Below are positions 7,198 to 15,369 of a stretch of 64,000 nt of DNA, one piece after another. This DNA comes from Methylobacterium sp. DB0501 (GTDB lineage Bacteria > Pseudomonadota > Alphaproteobacteria > Rhizobiales > Beijerinckiaceae). The stretch is taken from assembly GCF_011043735.1 (NCBI RefSeq), contig NZ_JAAKGV010000015.1, positions 1 to 64,000 on the forward strand. The letters run 5' to 3'. Under the pieces are notes generated by a model. That model had not been told where the DNA came from, ran no database searches, and saw nothing but the letters and a program-made list of their open reading frames with translations. Position numbers and translations under genes: made by a program. How positions within the stretch are numbered: the stretch's first letter is position 1; each line of letters opens with the position of its first letter.

Positions 7198-8487
7198 TCA
7201 GCCCCGCAACACCGCCTCCACCCCGGCGGCGATCTCCAGCAACCGCCGGTCCTGCCCATGCCGGGCGAGCAGCATCAGGCCGACGGGCTTCGCCTGTCCG
7301 GGAATCGGCAGCGAGATGCCGGTGAGGTCGAACAGGTTCCCGACCATCGTGTTGCGCAGCATCAGGAGGTTGAGCCGGCCGAAGGCCGCGTCGTCCTCCG
7401 CCACCGAGGCGATGCTGGGCGCCGGGATCGCCGTCGCCGGCAGGGCCAGCACGTCGAGGGGGGTGAGGCGCTCGTCGCCGGCCTCGATCAGCGCGGCGCG
7501 GCTGCGCATCATCCGGATGTAGCTCGCCGCCGTCACGGTGCGGCCGCGGCTGATCCGGGCATGGACCCGCGGGTCGAAGGCGGCTTCCTCGGCGTCGAGC
7601 CATTCGGCATGGATCTCCGCCGCCTCGACCGCGGCGATCGGGCCGGCGGCCGTCGCCTCGGCCATGCGGGCGAGGAGGTCGTCGAAGGGCGTGTCGCCGA
7701 TCCGGGCGCCGGCGGCGCTCAGGGTCGAGAGGGCGCCCTCGAAGGCCTGCGCCACCAGCGGGTCGGTCTCGGTGAACAGGAGCCCGCGCGGCACGCCGAT
7801 CCGCAGGTCGCGCAACGACGCCGCCTTGAGGGGACGGTACTCCTCGCCGGCCATGACGGCGTCCGCCGCCGCGCAGGCCTCGACCGAGCGGGCCAGCGGA
7901 CCGATCGAATCGAGCGAGGGCGAGAGCGGGAAGGCGCCGGCGAGCGGCACGCGGCGGGCGGTCGGCTTGAACCCGACCACGCCGTTGAGCCCCGCCGGGA
8001 TGCGGACCGAGCCGCCGGTATCGGTGCCGATCGCGATGTCGCTGGTCCCGAGCGCCGCCGAGACGCCGGCGCCGGAGGACGAGCCGCCCGGTACCAGGCT
8101 CGGGTCGGCGGCATTGCCGGGCGTGCCCCAATGCGGGTTGAGCCCGAGGCCCGAGAAGGCGAACTCGGACATGTTGGTCTTGCCCAGGATCACCGCACCG
8201 GCCCGGCGCAGGCGGGCGACGACCGGCGCGTCCTGGAGCGCCGCCTCGGCCCGGCGCCGGATCGACGAGCCGGCGGTGGTCGCCTCGCCCTGGACGTCGA
8301 ACAGGTCCTTGATCGACACGATGGTGCCGTCGAGCGCGCCGAGCGACAGGCCGGCCTTGCGCCTCGCGTCGGCCGCGTCGGCGGCGGCGCGGGCGGCATC
8401 GGGGTAGAGCTTGGTGAAGACGTGCCGGCTTGCCGGCTCCTCGATCAGGGCGAGGCGGCGTTCCAGGTCGTCGCGAACGGTGCTCAT
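7198..8487 (-). CDS. Amidase (amidase-signature family)
   Basis: The 429-residue enzyme has the Ser-cisSer-Lys triad of the amidase signature family: Lys60 in IVSIKDLFDV, the GGSSSG stretch at 134-139, and Ser160 in DTGGSVRIPA. These enzymes hydrolyse amide bonds, and the family includes GatA and many catabolic amidases. The C-terminal part (GLMLLARHGQDRRLLEIA) is typical of catabolic members. It is the last gene of a minus-strand operon: its ATG overlaps the TGA of the membrane protein gene (ATGA). A permease, a DUF2848 protein and a divergent GntR regulator suggest use of an imported amide or cyclic amide, not tRNA transamidation. No gatB or gatC is near. Confidence 0.85.
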   Translation of the reverse strand: MSTVRDDLERRLALIEEPASRHVFTKLYPDAARAAADAADARRKAGLSLGALDGTIVSIKDLFDVQGEATTAGSSIRRRAEAALQDAPVVARLRRAGAVILGKTNMSEFAFSGLGLNPHWGTPGNAADPSLVPGGSSSGAGVSAALGTSDIAIGTDTGGSVRIPAGLNGVVGFKPTARRVPLAGAFPLSPSLDSIGPLARSVEACAAADAVMAGEEYRPLKAASLRDLRIGVPRGLLFTETDPLVAQAFEGALSTLSAAGARIGDTPFDDLLARMAEATAAGPIAAVEAAEIHAEWLDAEEAAFDPRVHARISRGRTVTAASYIRMMRSRAALIEAGDERLTPLDVLALPATAIPAPSIASVAEDDAAFGRLNLLMLRNTMVGNLFDLTGISLPIPGQAKPVGLMLLARHGQDRRLLEIAAGVEAVLRG

Positions 8488-9323
8488 CGGTCGGTCTCCG
8501 GGGTGGGTGCGGGACGAAGGCGGTTCGCCAGCAGGATCCCGCCGTTCCACGCGAGGGTGATCAGGAGGGCGAGCGGCAGGGCCAGGGCGGGCCCGATCCG
8601 TTCGACCGTGACGGCGAGGGCGAACAAGGCCGCCACGAAGCCGAGGAGCCCCGGCAGGCTCAACACCAGCACCGTCGCGGTCGCCGCCCCGCCGATGCGG
8701 GGATGCAGGATCACCGCCAGGCTCACCATCACGACGGGCGCGAAGGCCAGGATCCCGGCGGCGCCCGGACCGGCGAGGCGCCCGGCCAGCACCACCGCGA
8801 CGACGAGGGCCATGACGATGCCGGCCCGGACCAGGGTGTCGCCCGCGCGCTTGCGCCGCGCCGGCACGAGGCCGCCCTTGCGCCAGCGGCGGCAGAGCCT
8901 GATGCATCCGACGATCACCCCGACCGCCACGAGGGCGGCACCGGCGAGGCCGCCGCCGAACCGGGTCAGGCCGAGGACCGCGACGATCCAGACGGCGAGG
9001 GAGAGGACGAGCGAGAGCGCGACGCCGAGGCGGCGGGCGAGGGCGGCATACGACGCGATGAACAGGGCGGTGGCGGCGATGGCCGGCAGGCTCGCCACGG
9101 CGCTCTCGCGCAGGAAGCCCGCCTCGTGGTCGAGGGCGAGGAAGGTGTAGGCGGGTCCCGCCGAGAGCGGCAGGGTCGCGATCATCGCGCCGACGAGGGG
9201 TCCGGCCCGCTCCACCGCCAGCGACGCGAGGACCACGATCGCGGCGCTCGCCAGCATCTTGGCGAGGAGCGCCGCCCAGAAGGCGGCTCCCCCGATCCCG
9301 GCGAGCGCGGTCACGGCTCCCAT
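8484..9323 (-). CDS. Uncharacterised multi-pass membrane protein
   Basis: The 279 residues are almost wholly hydrophobic, with about eight predicted membrane helices. A basic loop (RRWRKGGLVPARRKRAGD) separates two halves of similar design near the middle. I do not recognise the family with certainty; a distant likeness to GlpM/DUF3147-type small membrane proteins duplicated in tandem is possible. It sits between the DUF2848 gene (7 bp upstream) and the amidase gene (4-bp overlap), so it belongs to the same catabolic operon and could be a second transport or accessory component. It carries no enzyme motif. Confidence 0.7.
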   Translation of the reverse strand: MGAVTALAGIGGAAFWAALLAKMLASAAIVVLASLAVERAGPLVGAMIATLPLSAGPAYTFLALDHEAGFLRESAVASLPAIAATALFIASYAALARRLGVALSLVLSLAVWIVAVLGLTRFGGGLAGAALVAVGVIVGCIRLCRRWRKGGLVPARRKRAGDTLVRAGIVMALVVAVVLAGRLAGPGAAGILAFAPVVMVSLAVILHPRIGGAATATVLVLSLPGLLGFVAALFALAVTVERIGPALALPLALLITLAWNGGILLANRLRPAPTPETDR

Positions 9324-9330
9324 CGCGGTC

Positions 9331-10011
9331 TCAGGCGACCACGGGCAGCACGGCGACGTCGTAGGCGTGGGTGAGGGTGCGCTTGAGCACCGGATCCTCC
9401 AGCTCCATCTCGAACCGGTCGGCCGGGCGGATGCCGCCGATCGCCCCGAGGGTCCCGCCGAACATCACCGTGCCGGGGGGGAGATCCGGTCCGCCGGGAC
9501 GGCGCGCCAGCAGATCGCCCGGGGTGCGGAGCGCCGTCAAGCCGCCCTCCTGGTAGAGCACCCGCTCGCCCGCGATGGTGGCGTAGGCGCGCAGCACCAG
9601 CTCGTCCCAGTGCGGCTCGACCTCGTCGAGGCGCCACAATCCGGTGCCGACCGGCTTGCCGCAGAGCTGCTTGGAGAGCGCGATGCCGACGGTCTCGGCC
9701 TTGCGGTCGGTGTGGTCGGAGCCGAGCCCGAGCCAGAGCCCGTCGGCCAGCGACACGATCACCGGCTCGGCTTCGCCGGAGGAATCGGGCCCGAGCACGT
9801 CGAGGCGGGAGGCTTGCGTGAGAATCGCCGCGGCGGCGCGGTAATAGACCGGGACCGAGGAGGGCGGCGGCACGCCGATCGCCGCCAATTCGTCGATGTG
9901 GTGGCGGATCGCCGCCTCGTCCCGCCCGGCCCAGCCGGCGATGACCAGGGTCTCGGGCGAGATCGAGATGGTGTCCCGCCGCCCGGCGGCGTCGCGATGG
10001 AAGGTCAGCAT
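9331..10011 (-). CDS. DUF2848 family protein
   Basis: This 226-residue soluble protein matches the DUF2848 family, whose fold is related to fumarylacetoacetate hydrolases. Visible features are VIAGWAGRD near the N-terminus, SLADGLWLGLGSDHTDRKAE in the middle, SKQLCGKPV and a C-terminal MFGGTLGAIGG with FEMELEDP. The family has no firmly known reaction; the FAH-like fold suggests metal-dependent C-C or decarboxylating chemistry. The start at 10011 is preferred because GGAG lies 10 bases upstream; an ATG at 10032 overlaps the permease stop but lacks a ribosome site. It is second in the permease-to-amidase operon. Confidence 0.8.
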   Translation of the reverse strand: MLTFHRDAAGRRDTISISPETLVIAGWAGRDEAAIRHHIDELAAIGVPPPSSVPVYYRAAAAILTQASRLDVLGPDSSGEAEPVIVSLADGLWLGLGSDHTDRKAETVGIALSKQLCGKPVGTGLWRLDEVEPHWDELVLRAYATIAGERVLYQEGGLTALRTPGDLLARRPGGPDLPPGTVMFGGTLGAIGGIRPADRFEMELEDPVLKRTLTHAYDVAVLPVVA

Positions 10012-10028
10012 CGTGTCGTGTCTCCAGA

Positions 10029-11345
10029 TCATTCCGCGGGGGCCAGATCCGCCGCGCCCTCGCGCCAGCGGGCGAAGCCGATCACCAGGATGCCGGCCAG
10101 CAATTCCAGCCCGGCGACGACGTACAGCCCGTTGCTCGACGTGCCGGTCAGCGTGTTCGAGAGACCGACGACGTAGGGGGCGACGAAGCCCGCGAGGTTG
10201 CCGATCGAGTTGATCGCCGCGATGGCGCCGGCCGCCGCGGTGCCGGCGAGAAACGTCTGCGGCAGCGACCAGAAGACCGGGAAGGCCGCCAGGATGCCGA
10301 CCGCCGCCACCGTGAGGGCGAGGAAGGCCAGGACCGCGTGGCCGATGAGGGCGCCGGTGGCGGCGAGCCCGGCCGCCGCGATCAGGCTGGCGATCGCGCA
10401 ATGCAGCCGGCGCTCGCCGGTGCGGTCGGAATGCGCGCCGGTCCACACCATTGCGATCGTTCCGGCGATGAACGGGACCGCGGCGAGGAAGCCGATGGCG
10501 ATCGCCCCCTGCACGCCGATCTCCTTGATGATCGACGGGGTCCAGAACGCGATCGTGGCGTTGCCGCTGACGATGCAGAAATAGATCAGCGCGCAAAGCC
10601 AGACCCGGCCGTCGCGGAGCGCGGCCTTGAAGCTCGCCTCCTTGCCGGCGGCCCGGCCCTCGGCCTCGACGATCGCCGTCATCGCGGCGGCGACCTTCGG
10701 CGAGAGCCACGCCGCGTCCTTCGGCCGGTCGGGCAGGAAGGCCAGCACCGCGGCGCCGGCGACCAGCGACGGGATGCCCTCGAGGATGAACAGCCACTGC
10801 CAGTTGGCGAGCCCCGAGACGCCGCCCATCGTGCCCATGATGAGCCCGGCGAGCGGGCCGCCGACCACGCCCGCGATGGCGAACGAGGTCATGAACAGGC
10901 CGTTGATGCGCGAGCGCTTCGCGCTCGGGAACCAGTAGGTCAGGTACAGCACCACGCCCGGGAAGAACCCGGCCTCGAACACTCCGAGCAGGAAGCGGAC
11001 GGCGTAGAATGCGATCTCCGACTGCACGAAGGCGAGGCTCATCGAGGCGAGCCCCCACAGGATGGTGATCCGCGCCAGCGTCTTGCGGGCGCCGATGCGC
11101 TCGAGCAGCAGGTTGCTCGGCACCTCGAACAGGAAGTAGCCGATGAAGAAGATGCCGGCACCGAAGCCGTAGACGGCCTCGCTGAATTTCAGGTCCGACA
11201 GCATCTGCAGCTTGGCGAAGCCGACGTTCACCCGGTCGATCCAGGCCAGGATGAACAGGAAGACCAGGAACGGAATCAGCCGGAGCGTCGCCCGGCGATA
11301 GCCCTCGTCCAAGTCGCTGGCGCTCACGTCGTCCACCCTCGTCAT
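10029..11345 (-). CDS. MFS transporter, ACS (anion:cation symporter) type
   Basis: This 438-residue permease has twelve predicted helices. The N-terminal RLIPFLVFLFILAWIDRVN, the LLERIGARK loop and the FEAGFFPGVVLYLTYWFP helix are hallmarks of the ACS family, which imports organic anions such as tartrate, phthalate and galactarate with protons. It leads the minus-strand operon that continues with DUF2848, a membrane protein and an amidase. It is divergent from the GntR regulator at 11477, the usual arrangement for local control. GGGAGAAG precedes the ATG. The substrate is probably a carboxylate carrying an amide or imide, by context only. Confidence 0.88.
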   Translation of the reverse strand: MTRVDDVSASDLDEGYRRATLRLIPFLVFLFILAWIDRVNVGFAKLQMLSDLKFSEAVYGFGAGIFFIGYFLFEVPSNLLLERIGARKTLARITILWGLASMSLAFVQSEIAFYAVRFLLGVFEAGFFPGVVLYLTYWFPSAKRSRINGLFMTSFAIAGVVGGPLAGLIMGTMGGVSGLANWQWLFILEGIPSLVAGAAVLAFLPDRPKDAAWLSPKVAAAMTAIVEAEGRAAGKEASFKAALRDGRVWLCALIYFCIVSGNATIAFWTPSIIKEIGVQGAIAIGFLAAVPFIAGTIAMVWTGAHSDRTGERRLHCAIASLIAAAGLAATGALIGHAVLAFLALTVAAVGILAAFPVFWSLPQTFLAGTAAAGAIAAINSIGNLAGFVAPYVVGLSNTLTGTSSNGLYVVAGLELLAGILVIGFARWREGAADLAPAE

Positions 11346-11385
11346 CGCTCTTCTCCCGCGGTCCGCGAACCCGGCCGCCCGGCGT

Positions 11386-11421
11386 ATGGTTCTGCAAGTA
11401 CCATGCCTGTGATATTTCACA
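11386..11421. promoter_or_regulatory. Candidate GntR operators between permease and regulator
   Basis: Two inverted repeats lie in the divergent promoter region. ATGGT at 11386-11390 pairs with ACCAT at 11400-11404. TGTGA at 11408-11412 pairs with TCACA at 11417-11421, separated by TATT. Either could bind the regulator encoded at 11477. Confidence 0.4.
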
Positions 11422-11476
11422 AGCAGCCTCAAGCGGGGCGTGCCCCGTGGTAAGGGGGCGGTGATCGAGCGGAGCG

Positions 11477-12130
11477 GTGTCGGTGGCCAGAGCGCGTGCA
11501 GGTTCGTGCCCAACCTTGTCGCAGAACGAACGCGCCTACCGGCGGCTGAAGGACGACATCGTCGCGTTGCGGCTGAAGCCCGGCGACGCGCTGAACGAGG
11601 CCGGCCTCTGCGCCGAGCTGGGACTCGGACGCACGCCGGTGAACCAGGCCCTGCACCGGCTGATGCACGAGGGTCTGGTGCGGATCCTGCCCCGCAAGGG
11701 CGTGCTGGTGCAGCCGCTCTCGATGGACGAGTTCGCCCACCTGATCGAGGTGCGCCGCCTCACCGAGCCGCCCTGCGCGGCACTCGCCGCCGGCCGGATC
11801 GGGCCCGATGCCCTGGCGCGGCTCGACGCCGTGCTGGCATCGAAGCCCGACGACCTCGACGCGATCCTCGACTCGGACCGGCGCTTCCACGCCCTGATCG
11901 CCGAGGCCTCGGGCAACCGGGTCCTCGCCGAGGTACTGGCCGGACTGCACGGGCGCTCGGTGCGGTTCTGGGCCCTGTCGCTCGCCACCGGCCACCACCT
12001 CGCCGAGGTGGCCGAGGAGCACGCCGTCATCCTCGACGCCCTGCGCCGGCACGATCCGGAGGCCGCGGCGGCGGCGATGACCGCCCATATCGATTCCTTC
12101 GCCCGCACGCTCGCCGCGCGACTGGGGTGA
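11477..12130 (+). CDS. GntR family regulator, FCD domain
   Basis: This 217-residue regulator has an N-terminal winged helix-turn-helix (residues about 15-85, with LNEAGLCAELGLGRTPVNQA as the recognition part). The C-terminal FCD ligand-binding domain is all-helical (about 90-210; DLDAILDSDRRFH and HHLAEVAEEHAVILDAL carry the expected acidic and His metal ligands). It starts with GTG preceded by GGAG. FCD regulators usually repress a neighbouring catabolic operon until a carboxylate ligand binds, so the divergent MFS-to-amidase operon is the obvious target. Confidence 0.88.
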   Translation: MSVARARAGSCPTLSQNERAYRRLKDDIVALRLKPGDALNEAGLCAELGLGRTPVNQALHRLMHEGLVRILPRKGVLVQPLSMDEFAHLIEVRRLTEPPCAALAAGRIGPDALARLDAVLASKPDDLDAILDSDRRFHALIAEASGNRVLAEVLAGLHGRSVRFWALSLATGHHLAEVAEEHAVILDALRRHDPEAAAAAMTAHIDSFARTLAARLG

Positions 12131-12185
12131 CGCGCGGCCGATCCCGGGGCATAGATGCGCCGCCATCCGGGGAGTCACGCGACCG

Positions 12186-13055
12186 ATGACCGACATCCGC
12201 CCCCGCCGCAGCGCCCTCCTGGTGCCGGCCACCGCGACCGCCCTCGCGGCGGCACGGTCCGAGCCGGCCGACGCCCTGATCCTCGACCTCGCCGATTCGC
12301 TCTCCCCCGCCGACAAGGAGGCGGGCCGGACCCTGATCGCCGCCGGCCTGAAGCAGGGCGGATTCGCCGCCGCCGAGCTGGTGGTGCGGGTCAACGGCCT
12401 CGACACCCCCTGGGGCGAGGCCGACCTCGCCGCGGTGGCGGAAGCCGGCCCCGACGCGGTGCTGGTGCCGCGGGTCGAGGAGCCGGAGGATCTTGCCGGC
12501 ATCGGCAGCCGCCTGCGCCGGCTCCACGCCCCGGAGCGGGTCCGGCTCTGGGCCTGCCTCGACACGCCGCTCGGCATCCTGTCGGCGGAAGCGGTGGCGA
12601 GCGCGGTGCGCGACGTCGATGCGCGGCTCGCCTGCCTCGTCGTCGATGCCGGGGCGCTCGCCCGCGAGGGGCGGCTGCCGCCGGGCGCGCCCGAGGCCGG
12701 GCCGCTGCTCGCCTGGCTCGCCACGGCGCTCGCCGCCGCCCGCGCCCACGACCTCGACGTGCTGCTCGACCCCGCCGACCGGCTCGATATCGGCCGCGCC
12801 CGCGGCCTCGGCTTCGACGGGGCGGTGGTGACCTCGCCCGCAGGGGCCCGCCGGGCCGAATCGGCCTTCGCGCCCGATGCCGACGCGCTGGCGGCGGCCA
12901 GGGCGCTGGTCGCGGCCTTCGACGCGCCCGAGGCGCGCGGTCAGGCCGGCATCGCCCATCTCGGCCGCACGGTGCTGCGGCGCGAGGCCGACGAGGCGCG
13001 CCGGCTGATGGCCCTCGCCGAGGCGGTGGGCGGCCGCCCGGGCCGTTCCGCATGA
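12186..13055 (+). CDS. HpcH/HpaI (CitE-like) family protein with altered active site
   Basis: The 289-residue protein has the TIM-barrel pattern of CitE-like lyases: RRSALLVPA at the N-terminus, DALILDLADSLSPADK, RVNGLDTPWGEADL and VLVPRVEEPEDL. Several positions that normally bind metal or CoA substrate are changed. The usual IETPLG is LDTPLG (D126), the metal aspartate in the usual DL motif is lost (AGALARE, 155-161), LDLED is LDLAD and LPK is VPR. It may therefore have lost lyase activity or use another chemistry. It follows the GntR gene by 55 bp on the same strand, and its stop overlaps the dut start (ATGA). Confidence 0.72.
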   Translation: MTDIRPRRSALLVPATATALAAARSEPADALILDLADSLSPADKEAGRTLIAAGLKQGGFAAAELVVRVNGLDTPWGEADLAAVAEAGPDAVLVPRVEEPEDLAGIGSRLRRLHAPERVRLWACLDTPLGILSAEAVASAVRDVDARLACLVVDAGALAREGRLPPGAPEAGPLLAWLATALAAARAHDLDVLLDPADRLDIGRARGLGFDGAVVTSPAGARRAESAFAPDADALAAARALVAAFDAPEARGQAGIAHLGRTVLRREADEARRLMALAEAVGGRPGRSA

Positions 13056-13573
13056 GCGACCCCGACAGGGCGAGAAACGACGCGACGGGCCTCGACGTGG
13101 CGGTGCGGATCCTCGATCCCCGCCTGCCGGGATGGAGCTTTCCGCGCTGGGGCTCGGCGCTCGCCGCCGGGCTCGACCTCCATGCCTGCCTCGACGAACC
13201 CGCGACCCTGGCGCCCCAGGGTCCGCCGCTCCTGATTCCGGCCGGCTTCGCCCTGGCGATCCGCGATCCCGGCTGGTGCGCGATGATCTATCCGCGCTCC
13301 GGGCTCGGGCATCGCGAGGGGCTGGTGCTCGGCAACACCGTCGGGGTGATCGACGCCGATTACGAGGGCCCGCTGATGATCTCGGCCTGGAACCGCAACC
13401 CGCCGGGGAGCCTCCCCCTCACGGTGGGCCCGGGCGAGCGGATCGCCCAACTCGTCTTCACCCGGGTGGTGCGGCCCTCCTTGAGGGTGGTCGAGGCGTT
13501 TCCGGAGAGTGGGGCGGAGGCGGGGATCCGGGCCCGCGGCACCGGGGGCTTCGGCTCCACCGGCCGCGGCTGA
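13052..13573 (+). CDS. dut: dUTP diphosphatase
   Basis: The 173-residue enzyme hydrolyses dUTP to dUMP and pyrophosphate, keeping uracil out of DNA and feeding thymidylate synthesis. All five trimeric dUTPase motifs are present: AAGLDLHA (38-45), PRSGLG (81-86), GVIDADYEG (98-106), GERIAQLVF (128-136) and the flexible C-terminal GTGGFGSTG (163-171). The stretch GHREGLVLGNTVGVIDADY resembles the E. coli-type enzyme. The ATG overlaps the preceding stop by four bases and the Rrf2-family gene follows within 10 bp, so it is embedded in a small operon. That is an unusual place for a housekeeping dut gene. Confidence 0.9.
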   Translation: MSDPDRARNDATGLDVAVRILDPRLPGWSFPRWGSALAAGLDLHACLDEPATLAPQGPPLLIPAGFALAIRDPGWCAMIYPRSGLGHREGLVLGNTVGVIDADYEGPLMISAWNRNPPGSLPLTVGPGERIAQLVFTRVVRPSLRVVEAFPESGAEAGIRARGTGGFGSTGRG

Positions 13574-13581
13574 GCCCGCCC

Positions 13582-14088
13582 GTGGACGCGGTCGTGCCCC
13601 ATCCGGCCGGCCCGCACCGGCTCGCGGGCTCGGTGCTGGCGCCGCCCCGCCTCGCGCTGGCGCTGGCTGCCATGGTCGACATCGCGCTCCACGCCCGGCC
13701 CCAGCCGGTGAGCGCCAAGACCCTGGCGAGCCGCCACGCCCTGCCGCCCCGGCACCTCGAGGCGGTGCTGCAGGCGCTGGTGCATCACGGCCTGCTCAAG
13801 GGCCTGCGCGGGCCGCATGGCGGCTACGAGCTCGCCCGCGAGCGCCGCCGCATCAGCGCCGGCGACATCGCCCGGGCGGTGCTGGGTCAGGATCTCAGTA
13901 TTGATCCGGCGGCGGAGGCCGCGTTTTCCGGCAACGATGTCGCCGGGATCGTCGTCGCGCCCCTGGTGGCGGAGGCCGCCACGGCTTACCTTGCGGCACT
14001 CGACGCGGTGACGGTCGAGGATCTCTGCGGCCGCGCCGAAGCCGCCCAGGTTGCCGGCCCGCGGGCCGGGCCGGATTTTACCATCTAA
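13582..14088 (+). CDS. Rrf2 family transcriptional regulator
   Basis: This is a small winged-helix regulator of the Rrf2 type. It shows LALALAAMVDIALHA (helix 1), SAKTLASRHALPPRHLEAVLQAL (recognition region) and GLRGPHGGYELARERRRISAGDIARAV, the diagnostic wing. It lacks the three-cysteine cluster of IscR, NsrR and RirA; only one Cys is seen near the C-terminus, so it should not hold an Fe-S cluster. The start is uncertain: GTG at 13582 gives 168 residues, while GTG at 13633 gives 151 and begins where family members usually do. The target is unknown; its own operon with dut is the simplest guess. Confidence 0.78.
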   Translation: MDAVVPHPAGPHRLAGSVLAPPRLALALAAMVDIALHARPQPVSAKTLASRHALPPRHLEAVLQALVHHGLLKGLRGPHGGYELARERRRISAGDIARAVLGQDLSIDPAAEAAFSGNDVAGIVVAPLVAEAATAYLAALDAVTVEDLCGRAEAAQVAGPRAGPDFTI

Positions 14089-14262
14089 GCACTCTTCCCC
14101 CGGGAGACTGGTATAGGGAAGGAAACGTTGCACTTTCAGGTTTCCGCATCAGGCCGAGGCGCCGGCCTCGAGCGATCGAGGCGGTGCGGAAGCTTAATGG
14201 ATGCTTTATCAAATCGGGTTAGTTTGAGGCACCAGCGGGTGCGGAGAGGACTTACGGGGACC

Positions 14263-15354
14263 ATGACCAATGCAGCCGATCCCGCCGTCGTGGTCGTCAC
14301 GGCCCGGCCCGACCCCGGCGGGCTGACGCGGCTGTTCGCGGCAAGCGTGCCGATCCTCGTCGTGGAGCAGGGCGATGCGGCCCTCGCCGCCCTGGCCGAG
14401 CGGGCGGCCGACCTCGTGCTGATCGAGGCCGGCCCCACTCCGGACTCCTGTCTCGATGCCCTCGCGCTGATTCGCGGCCTGCGCCTCAGGCCCCACCTCG
14501 CCCATACCTCGATCCTGCTCGTCGCCGCCGGGGAGCCCGCCGAGACGCGCCGCCGGGCGCTGGAGGCCGGCGCCACCGACGTGGTGCTGGCGCCCCCGGG
14601 AACCACGGACCTCACGGCCGAGGGCCTCGACGCCTCGGACCTGGCCCTGCGCGGCCGCAACCTGATCGCGCTGGCCCGGGCGAAGGGCGCGGTCGAGACC
14701 CAGGCCCGGACGCTGGCCCGGGAGGTCGAGCGGGCGGCGGCGGAGAGCCAGGAGCGCGAGCGCGAGATCATCCGCCGGCTGATGCTCGCCGCCGAGTTCC
14801 GCGACGACCAGGCCGGCGACCACCTGACCCGGGTGGCCGGCTGCGTGCTCGCCATCGCCGACGGGCTCGGCCTGTCGGAGGAGGAGGGCAACGACATCGC
14901 GCTCGCCTCCACCATGCACGACATCGGCAAGATCGGCGTCGCCGACAGCATCCTGCACAAGCCCGGCCCGCTGACCGAGCCGGAGCGCTGCGAGATGATG
15001 CAGCACGCCCTGCGCGGCTACCGCATGCTGCACGACAGCCCGTCGCGCCTGCTGCGGCTCGCCGCCGAGATCGCGCTCACGCATCACGAGCGCTGGGACG
15101 GCGCCGGCTACCCGCAGGGCCTGAAGGGCACCGAGATCCCGCTGCCCGGCCGCATCACCGCCGTCGCCGACGTGTTCGACGCCCTGATCTCGGCCCGGGT
15201 CTACAAGCCCGGCTGGCCGCTGGAGCGGGCACGGCGCTTCCTCGAGGAACAGTCCGGTGCGCATTTCGACCCGGATTGCGTCGCCGCCTTCCTGTCGCGC
15301 TGGGACGACGTGGTCGCCCTCATCGAGGAGCGCCCGGCCGACCGGGCGGCGTGA
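14263..15354 (+). CDS. HD-GYP cyclic-di-GMP phosphodiesterase with degenerate receiver
   Basis: In this 363-residue protein, residues 1-130 form a receiver-like domain. At the position of the phosphoacceptor aspartate it has Glu55 (DLVLIEAGP), so normal phosphorylation is unlikely. A coiled linker (145-170) leads to an HD-GYP domain with the metal pair HD (219-220, MHDIGKIGV) and HHERWDGAGYP (274-284). Such enzymes degrade cyclic di-GMP to GMP, lowering the motile-to-sessile signal. It sits tail to tail with the DUF427 gene and near a GGDEF protein. The ATG has GGGGA upstream. Confidence 0.9.
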   Translation: MTNAADPAVVVVTARPDPGGLTRLFAASVPILVVEQGDAALAALAERAADLVLIEAGPTPDSCLDALALIRGLRLRPHLAHTSILLVAAGEPAETRRRALEAGATDVVLAPPGTTDLTAEGLDASDLALRGRNLIALARAKGAVETQARTLAREVERAAAESQEREREIIRRLMLAAEFRDDQAGDHLTRVAGCVLAIADGLGLSEEEGNDIALASTMHDIGKIGVADSILHKPGPLTEPERCEMMQHALRGYRMLHDSPSRLLRLAAEIALTHHERWDGAGYPQGLKGTEIPLPGRITAVADVFDALISARVYKPGWPLERARRFLEEQSGAHFDPDCVAAFLSRWDDVVALIEERPADRAA

Positions 15355-15369
15355 GGGGAGGGCGGTCCG

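Noticed and set aside
10012..10032. Start of the DUF2848 gene at 10032 overlapping the permease stop
   Set aside because: The overlap is attractive but no ribosome site precedes it; the ATG at 10011 has GGAG at the right distance and fits the family length.
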